From assembly GCA_934486615.1 (NCBI GenBank), contig CAKSQO010000009.1, forward strand, positions 10,450 through 74,449: a stretch of DNA of 64,000 nt, in the 5' to 3' direction. The notes beneath the pieces were generated by a model, which was given only the letters and a program-made list of their open reading frames with translations, ran no database searches and was not told where the DNA came from. The position numbers and the translations under genes were made by a program. Position 1 is the first letter of the stretch. The number at the start of each line of letters is the position of its first letter. Shown piece by piece: positions 32,262 to 40,536 of the stretch. Origin of the DNA: an uncultured Eubacteriales bacterium (lineage in GTDB: Bacteria; Bacillota; Clostridia; Oscillospirales; Acutalibacteraceae).

Positions 32262-33548
32262 TCAGGCGTGAATGTCCTCTTTAAGCTGCATTTCGATTGT
32301 TGCGAGCTTGACCGCTACGCAGAACAGCAGCATCGCCTGATGCAGCTCGTCGACGGGCGGATAGGACGGCGCGAGACGGATATTGCTGTCGAGCAGGTCC
32401 TTGCCGTAGGGGTAGGTCGCTCCCGCGGCGGTGAGCACGACGCCCGCTTCCCTGCACAGCTCGACGACGCGCTTTGCGCAGCCGGGCAGCGTATCGACGC
32501 TGATGAAGTAGCCGCCGTTGGGGTTGCACCAGTTGAGAATGTCGAGCCCCTCGAGCTTATCCTCGAGAATATTGATGACCATGCGGAACTTGGGTGTCAG
32601 AATCTCGGCATGGCGCTGCATATGAGCCTGAAGCGACTTGAAGTCGGGGAACATACGCGCGTGGCGCAGCTGATTTATCTTGTCGTTGCAGATGGTCTGA
32701 ATCTTCATACGGCTTCTGAGCAGGTCGCGGTTGGCGCGGTTGGCGGCAACGCAGGCGACTCCTCCGCCGGGGAAGGTTATCTTGCTGGTTGAAGCAAACT
32801 CGACGACAAGGCTGGGGTTGCCCGCCTTTTTGCACTCCTCAAGCACATCGAGCAGCGTGTCGTTCTCGCTGACAAGGTGAATGGAGTAGGCGTTGTCCCA
32901 GATAACGCGGAAGTCGTCGGCCGCGGGCTTGAGCGCGGCGATGCGGCGGACTATCGCGTCGGAGTAGGTTATGCCCTGCGGGTTGGAATACTTGGGCACG
33001 CACCACATTCCCTTGACCGAGCTGTCCTTCACAAGGCGCTCGACCTCCTCCATATCGGGGCCGTCGCCGAGCATGGCGACAGGAATCATCTTAATGCCGA
33101 AATGCTCGCATATCGCGAAGTGGCGGTCGTACCCGGGCGAGGGGCAGATAAACTTTATCTCGCCCTGACGCGCCCACGGCTCGCCGCCGAGACCCGACGA
33201 CATGGCCTGCGAAATAAAGTCGAACATCATATTAAGCGACGAAGTGCCGCCGATGATGACCTTTTCGGGCGAGCAGCCGAGGATAGCGCCGAACAGCCGC
33301 CTTATCTCGGGGATTCCGTCGGGACCGCCGTAGTTTCGGCAGTCAAGGCCGTTCTCGCACTCGGTGCTGCTTTTGGAACTGACGGTGTCGAGCAGGTCCA
33401 TGCTCAGGTTGAGCTGGCTCTTGCCCGGCTTGCCGCGCGACATATCGAGATCGAGCTCGAGAGCCTTGTAGCCGTCGTAGACGGCCTTGACCTCGGCATA
33501 CTCACGCTCAAGCTCCTCGCGGGTCATATCAAGATAGCGCTTGTGCAT
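32262..33548 (-). CDS. PLP-dependent aminotransferase (aspartate aminotransferase class 1c/MocR-like)
   Basis: 428 residues, fold-type I. LDMSRGKPGKSQLNLSMDLLD and CRNYGGPDGIPEIRRLFG mark the subgroup of class I aminotransferases often called type 1c; the PLP-binding Lys is in FASTSKITFPGGG and the carboxylate-binding Arg in SNIRLAPSYPP. The likely substrates are aspartate or another dicarboxylic amino acid with 2-oxoglutarate. The ATG at 33546-33548 fits the family length, although its AAAGGAG is somewhat distant; an ATG seven codons inside is an alternative. Confidence 0.88.
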   Translation of the reverse strand: MHKRYLDMTREELEREYAEVKAVYDGYKALELDLDMSRGKPGKSQLNLSMDLLDTVSSKSSTECENGLDCRNYGGPDGIPEIRRLFGAILGCSPEKVIIGGTSSLNMMFDFISQAMSSGLGGEPWARQGEIKFICPSPGYDRHFAICEHFGIKMIPVAMLGDGPDMEEVERLVKDSSVKGMWCVPKYSNPQGITYSDAIVRRIAALKPAADDFRVIWDNAYSIHLVSENDTLLDVLEECKKAGNPSLVVEFASTSKITFPGGGVACVAANRANRDLLRSRMKIQTICNDKINQLRHARMFPDFKSLQAHMQRHAEILTPKFRMVINILEDKLEGLDILNWCNPNGGYFISVDTLPGCAKRVVELCREAGVVLTAAGATYPYGKDLLDSNIRLAPSYPPVDELHQAMLLFCVAVKLATIEMQLKEDIHA

Positions 33549-33731
33549 AGCTTGTGGAAAACACTCCTTTGCTTTCGCCTGAAAAAAAGAAGTCGTTTGG
33601 GCGAAAAAGCGGGTGTTTCCGCTTGCCGCATAGACACAGTCGGCGATAATACTGATAATATCAATAATAATACAAAATCGGAATTTTATCAATACCCTAT
33701 TAAAAATATTTAACTTCGGGCTTGAATATCC

Positions 33732-33760
33732 TTGACATATTGTGCAGTGTGCAGTAAAAT
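33732..33760 (+). promoter_or_regulatory. Promoter of rny
   Basis: TTGACA, a 17-base spacer and TAAAAT. The leader of about 185 bases to the start contains small hairpins (GGCGCC...GGCGC, GCGCTT...AAGCGC, ATCGGC-gcc-GCCGAT) of unknown effect. Confidence 0.75.
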
Positions 33761-33949
33761 AAGACGTGATATTGTAGCATATTTATGCGTGTCCGCTATG
33801 ACGGGCGGCGCGCTCGTGCATATCGGTATCGGGTCAATACGCAGCCCGTACCGGCGCCGTGAAAGGCGCTTTTACAACAAGCGCTTTATCATAATATCGG
33901 CGCCGCCGATGCAAATGCGTTTTATTATACAAGGAGGTGCACTTTCCAA

Positions 33950-35521
33950 GTGTTATCAAACGGTTCTGTTTCAATTTTGATTGCAGTTTTAATTGCTTTA
34001 GGCGTTGCCGTTGTTGCCGCCGTAGTCGGATTTTTCGCCGGTGTTTCTCACCGCAAGCGCAAGGCTGAGGCTATCATCGGTTCTGCCGAAAACGAGTCCA
34101 AAAGAATACTTAACGACGCTTACAAGGCCGCCGAGGCCAAGAAAAAGGAGTCCGTTCTCGAGGCCAAGGACGAGATCCACAATCTCCGCACCGAGTCCGA
34201 GAAAGAGATCCGCGAGCGCCGCAACGAGGTCAAGCAGCAGGAGCGCCGCCTGACCCAGAAGGAGGAGTCGCTCGACCACCGCAGCGACAATATCGCAAAA
34301 AAGGAAGAGCTCCTGTCCAAAAAGCTCGCCGCGGCCGACGCCAAAACGGAGGAAGTCGAGCAGCTTAAAAAGAGCCAGCTTGACATTCTCGAGCGCATTT
34401 CGGGCTTCTCCATTCAGCAGGCCAAGGATTATCTGCTGAAGTCCCTTGAGGACGAGCTGACCCACGAAAAGGCCATTAAGATTATGAACTACGAGCAGCA
34501 GGTCAAGGAGGACTCCGAGAAGCTTGCAAGCAAGATAATCGCCCAGGCCATTCAGCGCTGCGCCGCCGACCACTCGTCCGAGGTCACGATCTCCGTCATT
34601 GATCTGCCCAGCGACGAAATGAAGGGTCGTATCATCGGCCGCGAGGGCCGCAACATTCGCACGTTCGAGCAGTTGACGGGCGTCGATCTCATCATCGACG
34701 ACACGCCCGGCACCATCACGCTTTCGAGCTTCGATCCCATTCGCCGCGAGGTCGCGCGCATTGCGCTTGAGCGCCTCATCACCGACGGACGTATTCACCC
34801 CGCGCGCATTGAGGAAATGGTCGAAAAGGCGCGCCGCGAGGTCGACCGCACCATCAAGCAGGAGGGCGAAAACGCCATCCTCGAGACCGGTATACACAAT
34901 CTCAACCCCGAGCTGGTCATGCTGCTCGGCCGCCTGCACTACAGAACGAGCTACGGCCAAAACGTGCTCAAGCACTCGCTCGAGGTTTCGTACCTGTGCG
35001 GACTTATGGCGGCGGAGCTCGGCGAGGACGTTCAGCTTGCCCGCCGCGCGGGACTGCTGCACGACATCGGCAAGGCGCTTGACCACGAGCACGAGGGCAC
35101 TCATATTCAGCTCGGCGTCGAGGTCGCCAAGAAGTGCAGGGAGAGCGAGGAGGTTATCCACGCTATTCACGCCCACCACGGCGAGGTTGAAGCCAGAACG
35201 GTCATCGCCTGTCTGGTTCAGGCCGCCGACGCCATCTCGGCCGCACGTCCGGGTGCACGCCGCGAAAATGTCGAGAACTATGTTCGCCGTCTTGAGAAGC
35301 TCGAGGAAATCGCGAATTCCTTCAACGGAGTCGAAGGCTCGTTTGCCATTCAGGCAGGCCGCGAGATCCGCATAATGGTCAAGCCCGACGTCATCAGCGA
35401 TGACCAGATGGTACTGACCGCGCACGATATAGTCAAGCGCATCGAGGACGAGCTGGACTACCCGGGTCAGGTCAAGGTCAACGTGATCCGCGAAAGCCGC
35501 GCCGTCGACTACGCCAAATAA
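33950..35521 (+). CDS. rny: Ribonuclease Y
   Basis: 523 residues. An N-terminal membrane helix (about 5-28) anchors it, followed by a long coiled coil (about 30-200), a KH domain with IIGREGRNIRTFEQLTGVDLIIDDTPG, and an HD phosphodiesterase domain with HSLEVSYLCGLMA and RRAGLLHDIGKALDHE, the metal ligands. RNase Y starts mRNA decay in many Firmicutes. The start is a GTG with AAGGAGGTG upstream at a slightly long distance. Monocistronic; a large bifurcated hairpin terminates it. Confidence 0.96.
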   Translation: MLSNGSVSILIAVLIALGVAVVAAVVGFFAGVSHRKRKAEAIIGSAENESKRILNDAYKAAEAKKKESVLEAKDEIHNLRTESEKEIRERRNEVKQQERRLTQKEESLDHRSDNIAKKEELLSKKLAAADAKTEEVEQLKKSQLDILERISGFSIQQAKDYLLKSLEDELTHEKAIKIMNYEQQVKEDSEKLASKIIAQAIQRCAADHSSEVTISVIDLPSDEMKGRIIGREGRNIRTFEQLTGVDLIIDDTPGTITLSSFDPIRREVARIALERLITDGRIHPARIEEMVEKARREVDRTIKQEGENAILETGIHNLNPELVMLLGRLHYRTSYGQNVLKHSLEVSYLCGLMAAELGEDVQLARRAGLLHDIGKALDHEHEGTHIQLGVEVAKKCRESEEVIHAIHAHHGEVEARTVIACLVQAADAISAARPGARRENVENYVRRLEKLEEIANSFNGVEGSFAIQAGREIRIMVKPDVISDDQMVLTAHDIVKRIEDELDYPGQVKVNVIRESRAVDYAK

Positions 35522-36024
35522 CAGGCACAGCCTGTTTTTGTCCGCGCTTTGAGCGCGTATATGAAATAAGTTTATTCCCCGCGTCGAGTAACTGCCGAGC
35601 GAGTTTAAGTCTCGCTGAAGCGTTCACTCCCGCGGGGAATTTTTTTCAGGTAATATGTAAAAGCATAGAGGTAAAAGTGCGGCGTGCCGTCACGACGGCT
35701 TAGCCAAACACCCTTCGGGTGTTTGTCCGCGCTTTTTCACGGCGTGTTATTGTAAACAACCACCTCGCGCAATGGGTGCGGCGGGTGATTTTTCAGATGA
35801 GCACTGCGCCAAAAAGCCTCTCCTTGAAGCAAGGGGGGGTGGGTTTTTGCGCAGCAAAAAGACTGAGGGGTCGACCTAATTACTCGTCGCACTTGTTGCA
35901 CGAGGTAGTGACTAAAATAACCCACTGCGCCAAAACGCGTCTAATCCGTCCGCGACGGCGCGGGGTATAGATTTGAATAACTCGCTATACATAAACGCGG
36001 CCAAACACCCTTCGGGTGCGCGGC
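35522..36024. repeat. Intergenic repeat region between rny and the ABC-F gene
   Basis: No gene is supported. It contains the large hairpin (35577-35638), a CACCC-ttc-GGGTG cassette (35705-35730), a right-truncated MITE-like copy beginning near 35811 (AGCCTCTCCTTGAAGCAAGG) and another CACCC-ttc-GGGTG hairpin just after the ABC-F stop codon. Confidence 0.75.
35577..35638 (+). terminator. Bifurcated terminator hairpin after rny
   Basis: CCCCGCG and CGCGGGG arms, inner AGCGAGTttaagtCTCGCT stem, then AATTTTTTTC. This copy serves a plus-strand gene, unlike the other five, and is likewise placed downstream of its gene. Confidence 0.8.
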
Positions 36025-37893
36025 CTAAATGCTCAGGCTTTCCCATTCTTGCATGAGGGCTTCGATTTTCTGCTCCAGGTCGGCTATCTCTTCCGTCAGC
36101 TCGGTTATGCGGACGTAGTCGGTCGTCTGCTGCGCAAGCTCGGCGTTCCTTTCGGCAACAGCCGCCTCGGCGGCTTCGATTTCGGCCTCGACCGCGTTCA
36201 GGCGGGCTTTCTGCCTGCGCAGCTGCGCCTGCTGCTCCTTCTTCGCCTTGTAGGCCGCGCCGCCCGCTCCGACGGTCTTAACCTCGGCTGCGGGGCGCGT
36301 CTCGTCAACCGGCCGCTTTTCTGTGTAATATGTGTAGTTGCCGTCGTAGACGGTCACTCCGCCGTGCTCCATCACGAAAATACGGTCGGCCAGACGGTCG
36401 ATGAATCGGCGGTCGTGCGAGACTATCAGCATCGTGCCGGGGTAGTCCGCGAGCGCGTCCTCGAGCGCCTGTCGCGAGTACAGATCGAGGTGGTTCGTCG
36501 GCTCATCGAGCAGCAGAAAATTGTCGCCCGCGAGCATCGTTTCAAGTATCATCAGCCGCGCCCGCTCGCCGCCCGAGAGGGTCGACACGGGCTTGAACAC
36601 GTCGTCGTTTTTGAACAGAAACGCCGCGAGCGCCGAGCGGATCTCGCTCTGCGTTTTGTCGGGGAAGCGGTCCCAGACCTCGTGCAGCGCGTCCTTTGAG
36701 CCGTCGAGCGTGCTCTGCGTCTGGTCGAAGTAGCCGACGCTCACCTGCGAGCCGAAGCGCACGCGGTCGCTCGGGCGCAGCAGCTGCTTGAGCAGCGTGG
36801 TCTTGCCGCAGCCATTTGCGCCGAGCAGAAACACACGCTCGCCGCGCCTTATCGTAAAGCTGACGTCGCGGTAAAGCTCGCGCTCGCCGTAGGCGAAGCT
36901 CAATTCCCGCGCGACGGCGACCTCGTTGCCGCCCACGGCCTTGACGTTGAATTTGAACCGTAAGCCCTCGGTCTCGGCCTCGGGCTTTTTAAGCCCCTCG
37001 CGCAGGCGGTCGACGACCTTCTGCTTTGAGTCGGCGGTCTTGATGTTTTTCTCCCGGTTCCACCGGTGCTGCTGCTTTATGACGGCCTCGAGCCGCTCGA
37101 TTTCGGCGAGAGTGTTCTCGTACTCGCGGCGCTCGGCCTCCCTGCGCTCGGCTTTCAGCTCGAGGCAGCGGCTGTACGAGCCCTTGTAGTCGATGATGCG
37201 TCCGTGCTCGATCTCGAGCGTGCGCGAGGTCACCGTGTCAAGGAAGTAGCGGTCGTGCGAGATTATCAGCGCCGCGCCGCGAAATGAGCGAATGAATGCT
37301 TCGAGCCACTCGACCGACGGAATGTCGAGGTGGTTCGTCGGCTCGTCGAGCAGCATCAGCTGCGGCTCACTCAGGAGCAGGCGCGCAAGCGAGAGCTTCG
37401 ACAGCTGCCCGCCGCTGAGCGATTTAAGCGGCAGCGCCAGCTGCTCGACGCTTAGTCCGAGCCCGAGCAGAGCGCTGCGGGTGCACGCGCGGTAGGTCAG
37501 CCCGCCCTCTGCCTCGAAGCGCTCGCGCAGTCGGGCATGGCGCTCGATTATGTCGGTGTCGCCCGATGAAAGCTGCTCTCCGAGCCGCTCAAGCTCGGCT
37601 TCGAGCTTTTGCAGCTCCGAGAAGATGTCGAGCGCGAAGTCGTAGGCGCTTTCGCTGCTGTCGGACGCGACGATCTGCTCCATATAGCCGATGCGCAGCC
37701 CTTTTTGGCGCAGGATTCCGCCCGTATCGGGCTGCATTTTGCCCGTCAGCAGCTTGAACAGCGTGGTCTTGCCGCAGCCGTTTGCGCCGATGAGCGCAAC
37801 CTTTTCGCCCGCCTGTATCTCAAAGCTGACAGGCTCAAACAGCGTGCGCTCACCGAAGCTGAGCGATATTGAATTGGCAGCGATAACGGACAT
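36025..37893 (-). CDS. ABC-F family ATPase
   Basis: About 622 residues with two ABC ATPase domains and no membrane part. Walker A GANGCGKTTLFK (near residue 37) and GANGCGKTTLLK (near 355), two LSGG signatures and two DEPTNHLD Walker B motifs; between them is the linker that reaches the ribosomal P-site tRNA (about 240-320). A coiled-coil tail of about 90 residues follows. Members act on ribosomes as translation factors or antibiotic-resistance proteins; housekeeping and resistance types cannot be separated here. I start at MSVIAANS, with AAGGAGT before it; the long open extension upstream is a promoter and riboswitch region. Confidence 0.92.
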   Translation of the reverse strand: MSVIAANSISLSFGERTLFEPVSFEIQAGEKVALIGANGCGKTTLFKLLTGKMQPDTGGILRQKGLRIGYMEQIVASDSSESAYDFALDIFSELQKLEAELERLGEQLSSGDTDIIERHARLRERFEAEGGLTYRACTRSALLGLGLSVEQLALPLKSLSGGQLSKLSLARLLLSEPQLMLLDEPTNHLDIPSVEWLEAFIRSFRGAALIISHDRYFLDTVTSRTLEIEHGRIIDYKGSYSRCLELKAERREAERREYENTLAEIERLEAVIKQQHRWNREKNIKTADSKQKVVDRLREGLKKPEAETEGLRFKFNVKAVGGNEVAVARELSFAYGERELYRDVSFTIRRGERVFLLGANGCGKTTLLKQLLRPSDRVRFGSQVSVGYFDQTQSTLDGSKDALHEVWDRFPDKTQSEIRSALAAFLFKNDDVFKPVSTLSGGERARLMILETMLAGDNFLLLDEPTNHLDLYSRQALEDALADYPGTMLIVSHDRRFIDRLADRIFVMEHGGVTVYDGNYTYYTEKRPVDETRPAAEVKTVGAGGAAYKAKKEQQAQLRRQKARLNAVEAEIEAAEAAVAERNAELAQQTTDYVRITELTEEIADLEQKIEALMQEWESLSI

Positions 37894-37993
37894 TTTTCGT
37901 ACTCCTTGGGGTTTATTTAAATATGCATCGACCATTTTATCACATTTAAATAAAACTATCAACCGGGGCAGCAATCCGATAATCAATAAAATG

Positions 37994-38022
37994 TTGACAT
38001 TTGAGCATAATAGTAATATTAT
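37994..38022 (+). promoter_or_regulatory. Promoter of mgtE
   Basis: TTGACA, a 17-base spacer and TATTAT, just before the M-box RNA. Confidence 0.8.
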
Positions 38023-38035
38023 AGGAATGTAACCG

Positions 38036-38205
38036 AATATATCCCGGTAGGCAAGGCTACCGCAGGGATATGGATTGCTGCCGCGAAGCAGTGGAGACAC
38101 TGCCAGCCGGTCAACAGGCTATGTCGAACAACAAGGCATAATCTAACGCAATTTCACCGCCCTGCGATGCTGAAGCTCGCACGGTGGCAGCCGCTTTTTC
38201 GGCTG
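38036..38205 (+). promoter_or_regulatory. M-box (ykoK) magnesium riboswitch
   Basis: The segment has the M-box order: GGTAGGCAAGGCTACCGC, a GCTGCCGCGAAGCAGTG stem, the conserved CCGGTCAACAGGCTATG (38107-38123), GTCGAACAACAAGGC, then closing GCACGGTGGCAG. M-boxes fold on Mg2+ and turn off Mg transport genes; mgtE follows. Limits are approximate. Confidence 0.85.
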
Positions 38206-38214
38206 AAAAAATCA

Positions 38215-38249
38215 AGCCGCCGTCAAATGCGAACGGGCGGCTGTTTTTT
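38215..38249 (+). terminator. Riboswitch-controlled terminator upstream of mgtE
   Basis: AGCCGCC pairs with GGCGGCT, followed by GTTTTTT. Formation in high Mg2+ would stop transcription before mgtE. The preceding AGCCGctttttCGGCT hairpin could be part of the switch. Confidence 0.75.
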
Positions 38250-38305
38250 ATGCCGTAATATAATAACAGACGGTTGCAAAAATTTTCAGAAAAGGCAGTG
38301 ATGAT

Positions 38306-38383
38306 ATGGACGCCGGTAATCCGGGCGGGTCCGCAGGCAGCGGAAAATATCGATTATGCGGCGTTCTTTTCGCCTGCATTTAA
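38306..38383 (+). CDS. Possible 25-residue leader peptide before mgtE
   Basis: An ATG with AAAAGG upstream opens a short frame MDAGNPGGSAGSGKYRLCGV... ending at a TAA 55 bases before mgtE. It lies between the riboswitch terminator and the gene. Nothing else supports translation, and short frames are common in G+C-rich DNA. Confidence 0.25.
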   Translation: MDAGNPGGSAGSGKYRLCGVLFACI

Positions 38384-38437
38384 GTTTTCCGACCTTGCGA
38401 CCCTTTCTTACTATACGAAAGAAAGGAAGTAATTTCT

Positions 38438-39784
38438 ATGTCAATGGAAACGGAAGAAACCATTCGCGAATTACTTGAGCAGAAGCGCTACCGCGACATT
38501 CGCGGGATGCTCGCCGACACCGACCCTGCGGACATCGCGCTTATCCTTGAGGAGCTTGACGAGCACGAGCGCGCGGTCGTTTTCCGCCTGCTGTCAAAGG
38601 ACCAGGCGGCCGAGACGTTCGTCGAGCTTGACAGCGACACGCAGGGCGCGCTTATCCGCTCCTTCAGCGACAGCGAGCTGAAAGAGCTGGTTGACGAAAT
38701 GTATCTCGACGACACGGTCGACCTCATTGAGGAGATGCCCGCCAACGTCGTCAGCCGAATACTCAACCAGACCGACCCCGAGACGCGCCACGCGATAAAC
38801 GAGGTGCTCAAATACCCCGACGACTCGGCAGGCAGCATAATGACCGTCGAGTACGTCAGCCTGCGCTCGGGTCTGACGGTAGCCGACGCGTTTGCGAACA
38901 TTCGCCGCACGGGTATCGACAAAGAAACCATCTACAACTGCTACGTCGTTGACGCAAACCGGCATCTGCTGGGCGTTGTCACGGCGATGAGCCTTATGCT
39001 CGCCGAGCCCGACGACATCATTGACGGCCTGACCGAGCACAACATCATCTCCGTCGCGACCCTCGACGACAAAGAGGACGTGGCGAAGAAATTCGCCAAG
39101 TACGACCTGCTTGCGATCCCCGTTGTTGACAGCGAAACCCGCCTTGTCGGCATAGTCACCGTCGACGACGCTATCGACGTCATCGAGGACGAGGCGACCG
39201 AGGATATGGAGGTCATGGCGGCTATCACGCCGACCGACAAGCCGTACCTCAAGACGGGCGTATTCGCAACGTGGCTTGCGCGTATTCCGTGGCTGCTGCT
39301 GCTCATGATCTCGGCGACGTTCACGGGCAAGATAATCCAGCATTTTGAAGCGGCGCTCGCCGCTCAGGTCGCGCTGACGGCGTTCATTCCGATGCTTATG
39401 GACACGGGCGGAAACTCCGGCTCGCAGTCGTCGGTGTCGGTCATTCGCGCGCTCAGCCTGGGCGATATTGAGATGGGCGACATTCTGCGCGTTATGTGGA
39501 AAGAGCTGCGCGTGTCCGTGCTGTGCGGCGTGACCCTCGCAGTCGCGAACTTCGGTAAGATGCTGCTCATCGACCGAGTGTCGGTCACGGTGGCGCTCGT
39601 CGTCTGCCTGACCCTCGCCGTGACGGTCGTGTGCGCAAAGCTCATCGGCTGCTCGCTGCCGATTTTGGCGAAGAGGATCGGCTTCGACCCCGCCGTTATG
39701 GCCTCGCCGTTCATCACAACTATCGTCGACGCGCTGAGCCTGATAGTCTACTTCAACATTGCCACCCATTTGCTCAGAATTTAA
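38438..39784 (+). CDS. mgtE: Magnesium transporter MgtE
   Basis: 448 residues: a helical N domain (about 1-130, ELLEQKRYRDIRGMLADTDPADIA), a CBS pair (about 135-255) that senses cytosolic Mg2+, a connecting helix, and five membrane helices. The pore signature PMLMDTGGNSGSQSSVSVIRAL is intact. MgtE is a Mg2+ channel gated by Mg2+ itself. AAAGGAAG precedes the ATG. Expression is controlled by the M-box riboswitch. Confidence 0.96.
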   Translation: MSMETEETIRELLEQKRYRDIRGMLADTDPADIALILEELDEHERAVVFRLLSKDQAAETFVELDSDTQGALIRSFSDSELKELVDEMYLDDTVDLIEEMPANVVSRILNQTDPETRHAINEVLKYPDDSAGSIMTVEYVSLRSGLTVADAFANIRRTGIDKETIYNCYVVDANRHLLGVVTAMSLMLAEPDDIIDGLTEHNIISVATLDDKEDVAKKFAKYDLLAIPVVDSETRLVGIVTVDDAIDVIEDEATEDMEVMAAITPTDKPYLKTGVFATWLARIPWLLLLMISATFTGKIIQHFEAALAAQVALTAFIPMLMDTGGNSGSQSSVSVIRALSLGDIEMGDILRVMWKELRVSVLCGVTLAVANFGKMLLIDRVSVTVALVVCLTLAVTVVCAKLIGCSLPILAKRIGFDPAVMASPFITTIVDALSLIVYFNIATHLLRI

Positions 39785-39973
39785 GTCCGCATTTGAGTTG
39801 AGCGGGTTATTGGAAGAGGCTGCCTCGCGCAATGGGCGCAGTGGGTAATTGGAAAACCGTTGGACGAAGTGAATAGGTAAGGGTGAATAGTTTCGGTGTG
39901 CCTGCGGCAAGGGATTGATTGCTTTACGCAATTCCGTACCGCAGGCACATCTTTATTATTGATTAACGCTCTC

Positions 39974-40336
39974 AAAGGCTCCCCTTGAAGTAAGGGGAGG
40001 TGGGCCGCGCCGTCACGGACGGATTGGCCGCGCAGCCGCGGGCTGTCTGTCCGCGTTTTTGCACGGCGGGTTATTGGGAGTAACCACCCCGCGCACGGAC
40101 GCAGTCCGCTTGTCCGCGCACCCGAAGGGTGTTTGGCCGCGCCGTCGCGGACGGATTGGCCGCGTTTAGGCGCAGAGAGTTATTTTAACCTTTAACACGC
40201 GCAACAGGCACAGCGAGTAATTATAAATCCCCTCAGTCGGCTTCGCCGACAGCCGCTCACGGCAGCGGTACCTTTTGTCTGCTTCGCAGACATTTCCCCG
40301 CACTGCGGGGAATAACCCTTTACGCAAAGGAGCCTT
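39974..40336 (+). repeat. MITE-like element carrying a chain of variable-stem hairpins
   Basis: Ends AGGCTCCCCTTGAAGTAAGG and ACGCAAAGGAGCCTT. Inside are, in order, CCGTC-ac-GGACGG, CAGCC-gcg-GGCTG, CGGAC-gca-GTCCG, CACCC-gaa-GGGTG and CCGTC-gc-GGACGG, most followed by TTGTCCGCG or TTGGCCGCG. Confidence 0.75.
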
Positions 40337-40415
40337 GGGTGCACAGCGTATCCAAATCCAATCCGCCTTCGGCGCACACCACACCTCTTCACTCTTACTT
40401 CTTACCTAAAAAAAT

Positions 40416-40477
40416 CCCCCGCGTAAGCAGTGCTTTAGCGAGTCTCAAACTCGCTCGGCAGTTACTCGAAGCGGGGG
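40416..40477 (-). terminator. Bifurcated terminator hairpin after gatB
   Basis: CCCCCGCG arm pairs with CGAAGCGGGGG, inner GCGAGTctcaaACTCGC stem, then a minus-strand T-run (ATTTTTTT) and purine-rich tail. Confidence 0.8.
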
Positions 40478-40536
40478 CTTTGTTTATCTAATGTACGAGC
40501 GCCGTGCGCGGACAAGCCGCCCTCGGCGGGCGCGGA

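Larger units (their letters stand above)
39785..40536. repeat. Intergenic repeat region between mgtE and gatB
   Basis: No gene is supported. It holds a GTGCCTGCGGCA/ACCGCAGGCAC inverted pair (39898-39950), an interrupted MITE-like element (39974-40336) packed with mini-hairpin cassettes, the purine/pyrimidine tail (40375-40410), a large hairpin (40416-40477), and CCGCC-ctc-GGCGG next to the gatB stop codon. Confidence 0.8.

Noticed and set aside
33732..33980. An 82-codon open frame before rny
   Set aside because: It starts within the -35 box of the rny promoter and overlaps the rny start; composition and start context do not support it.
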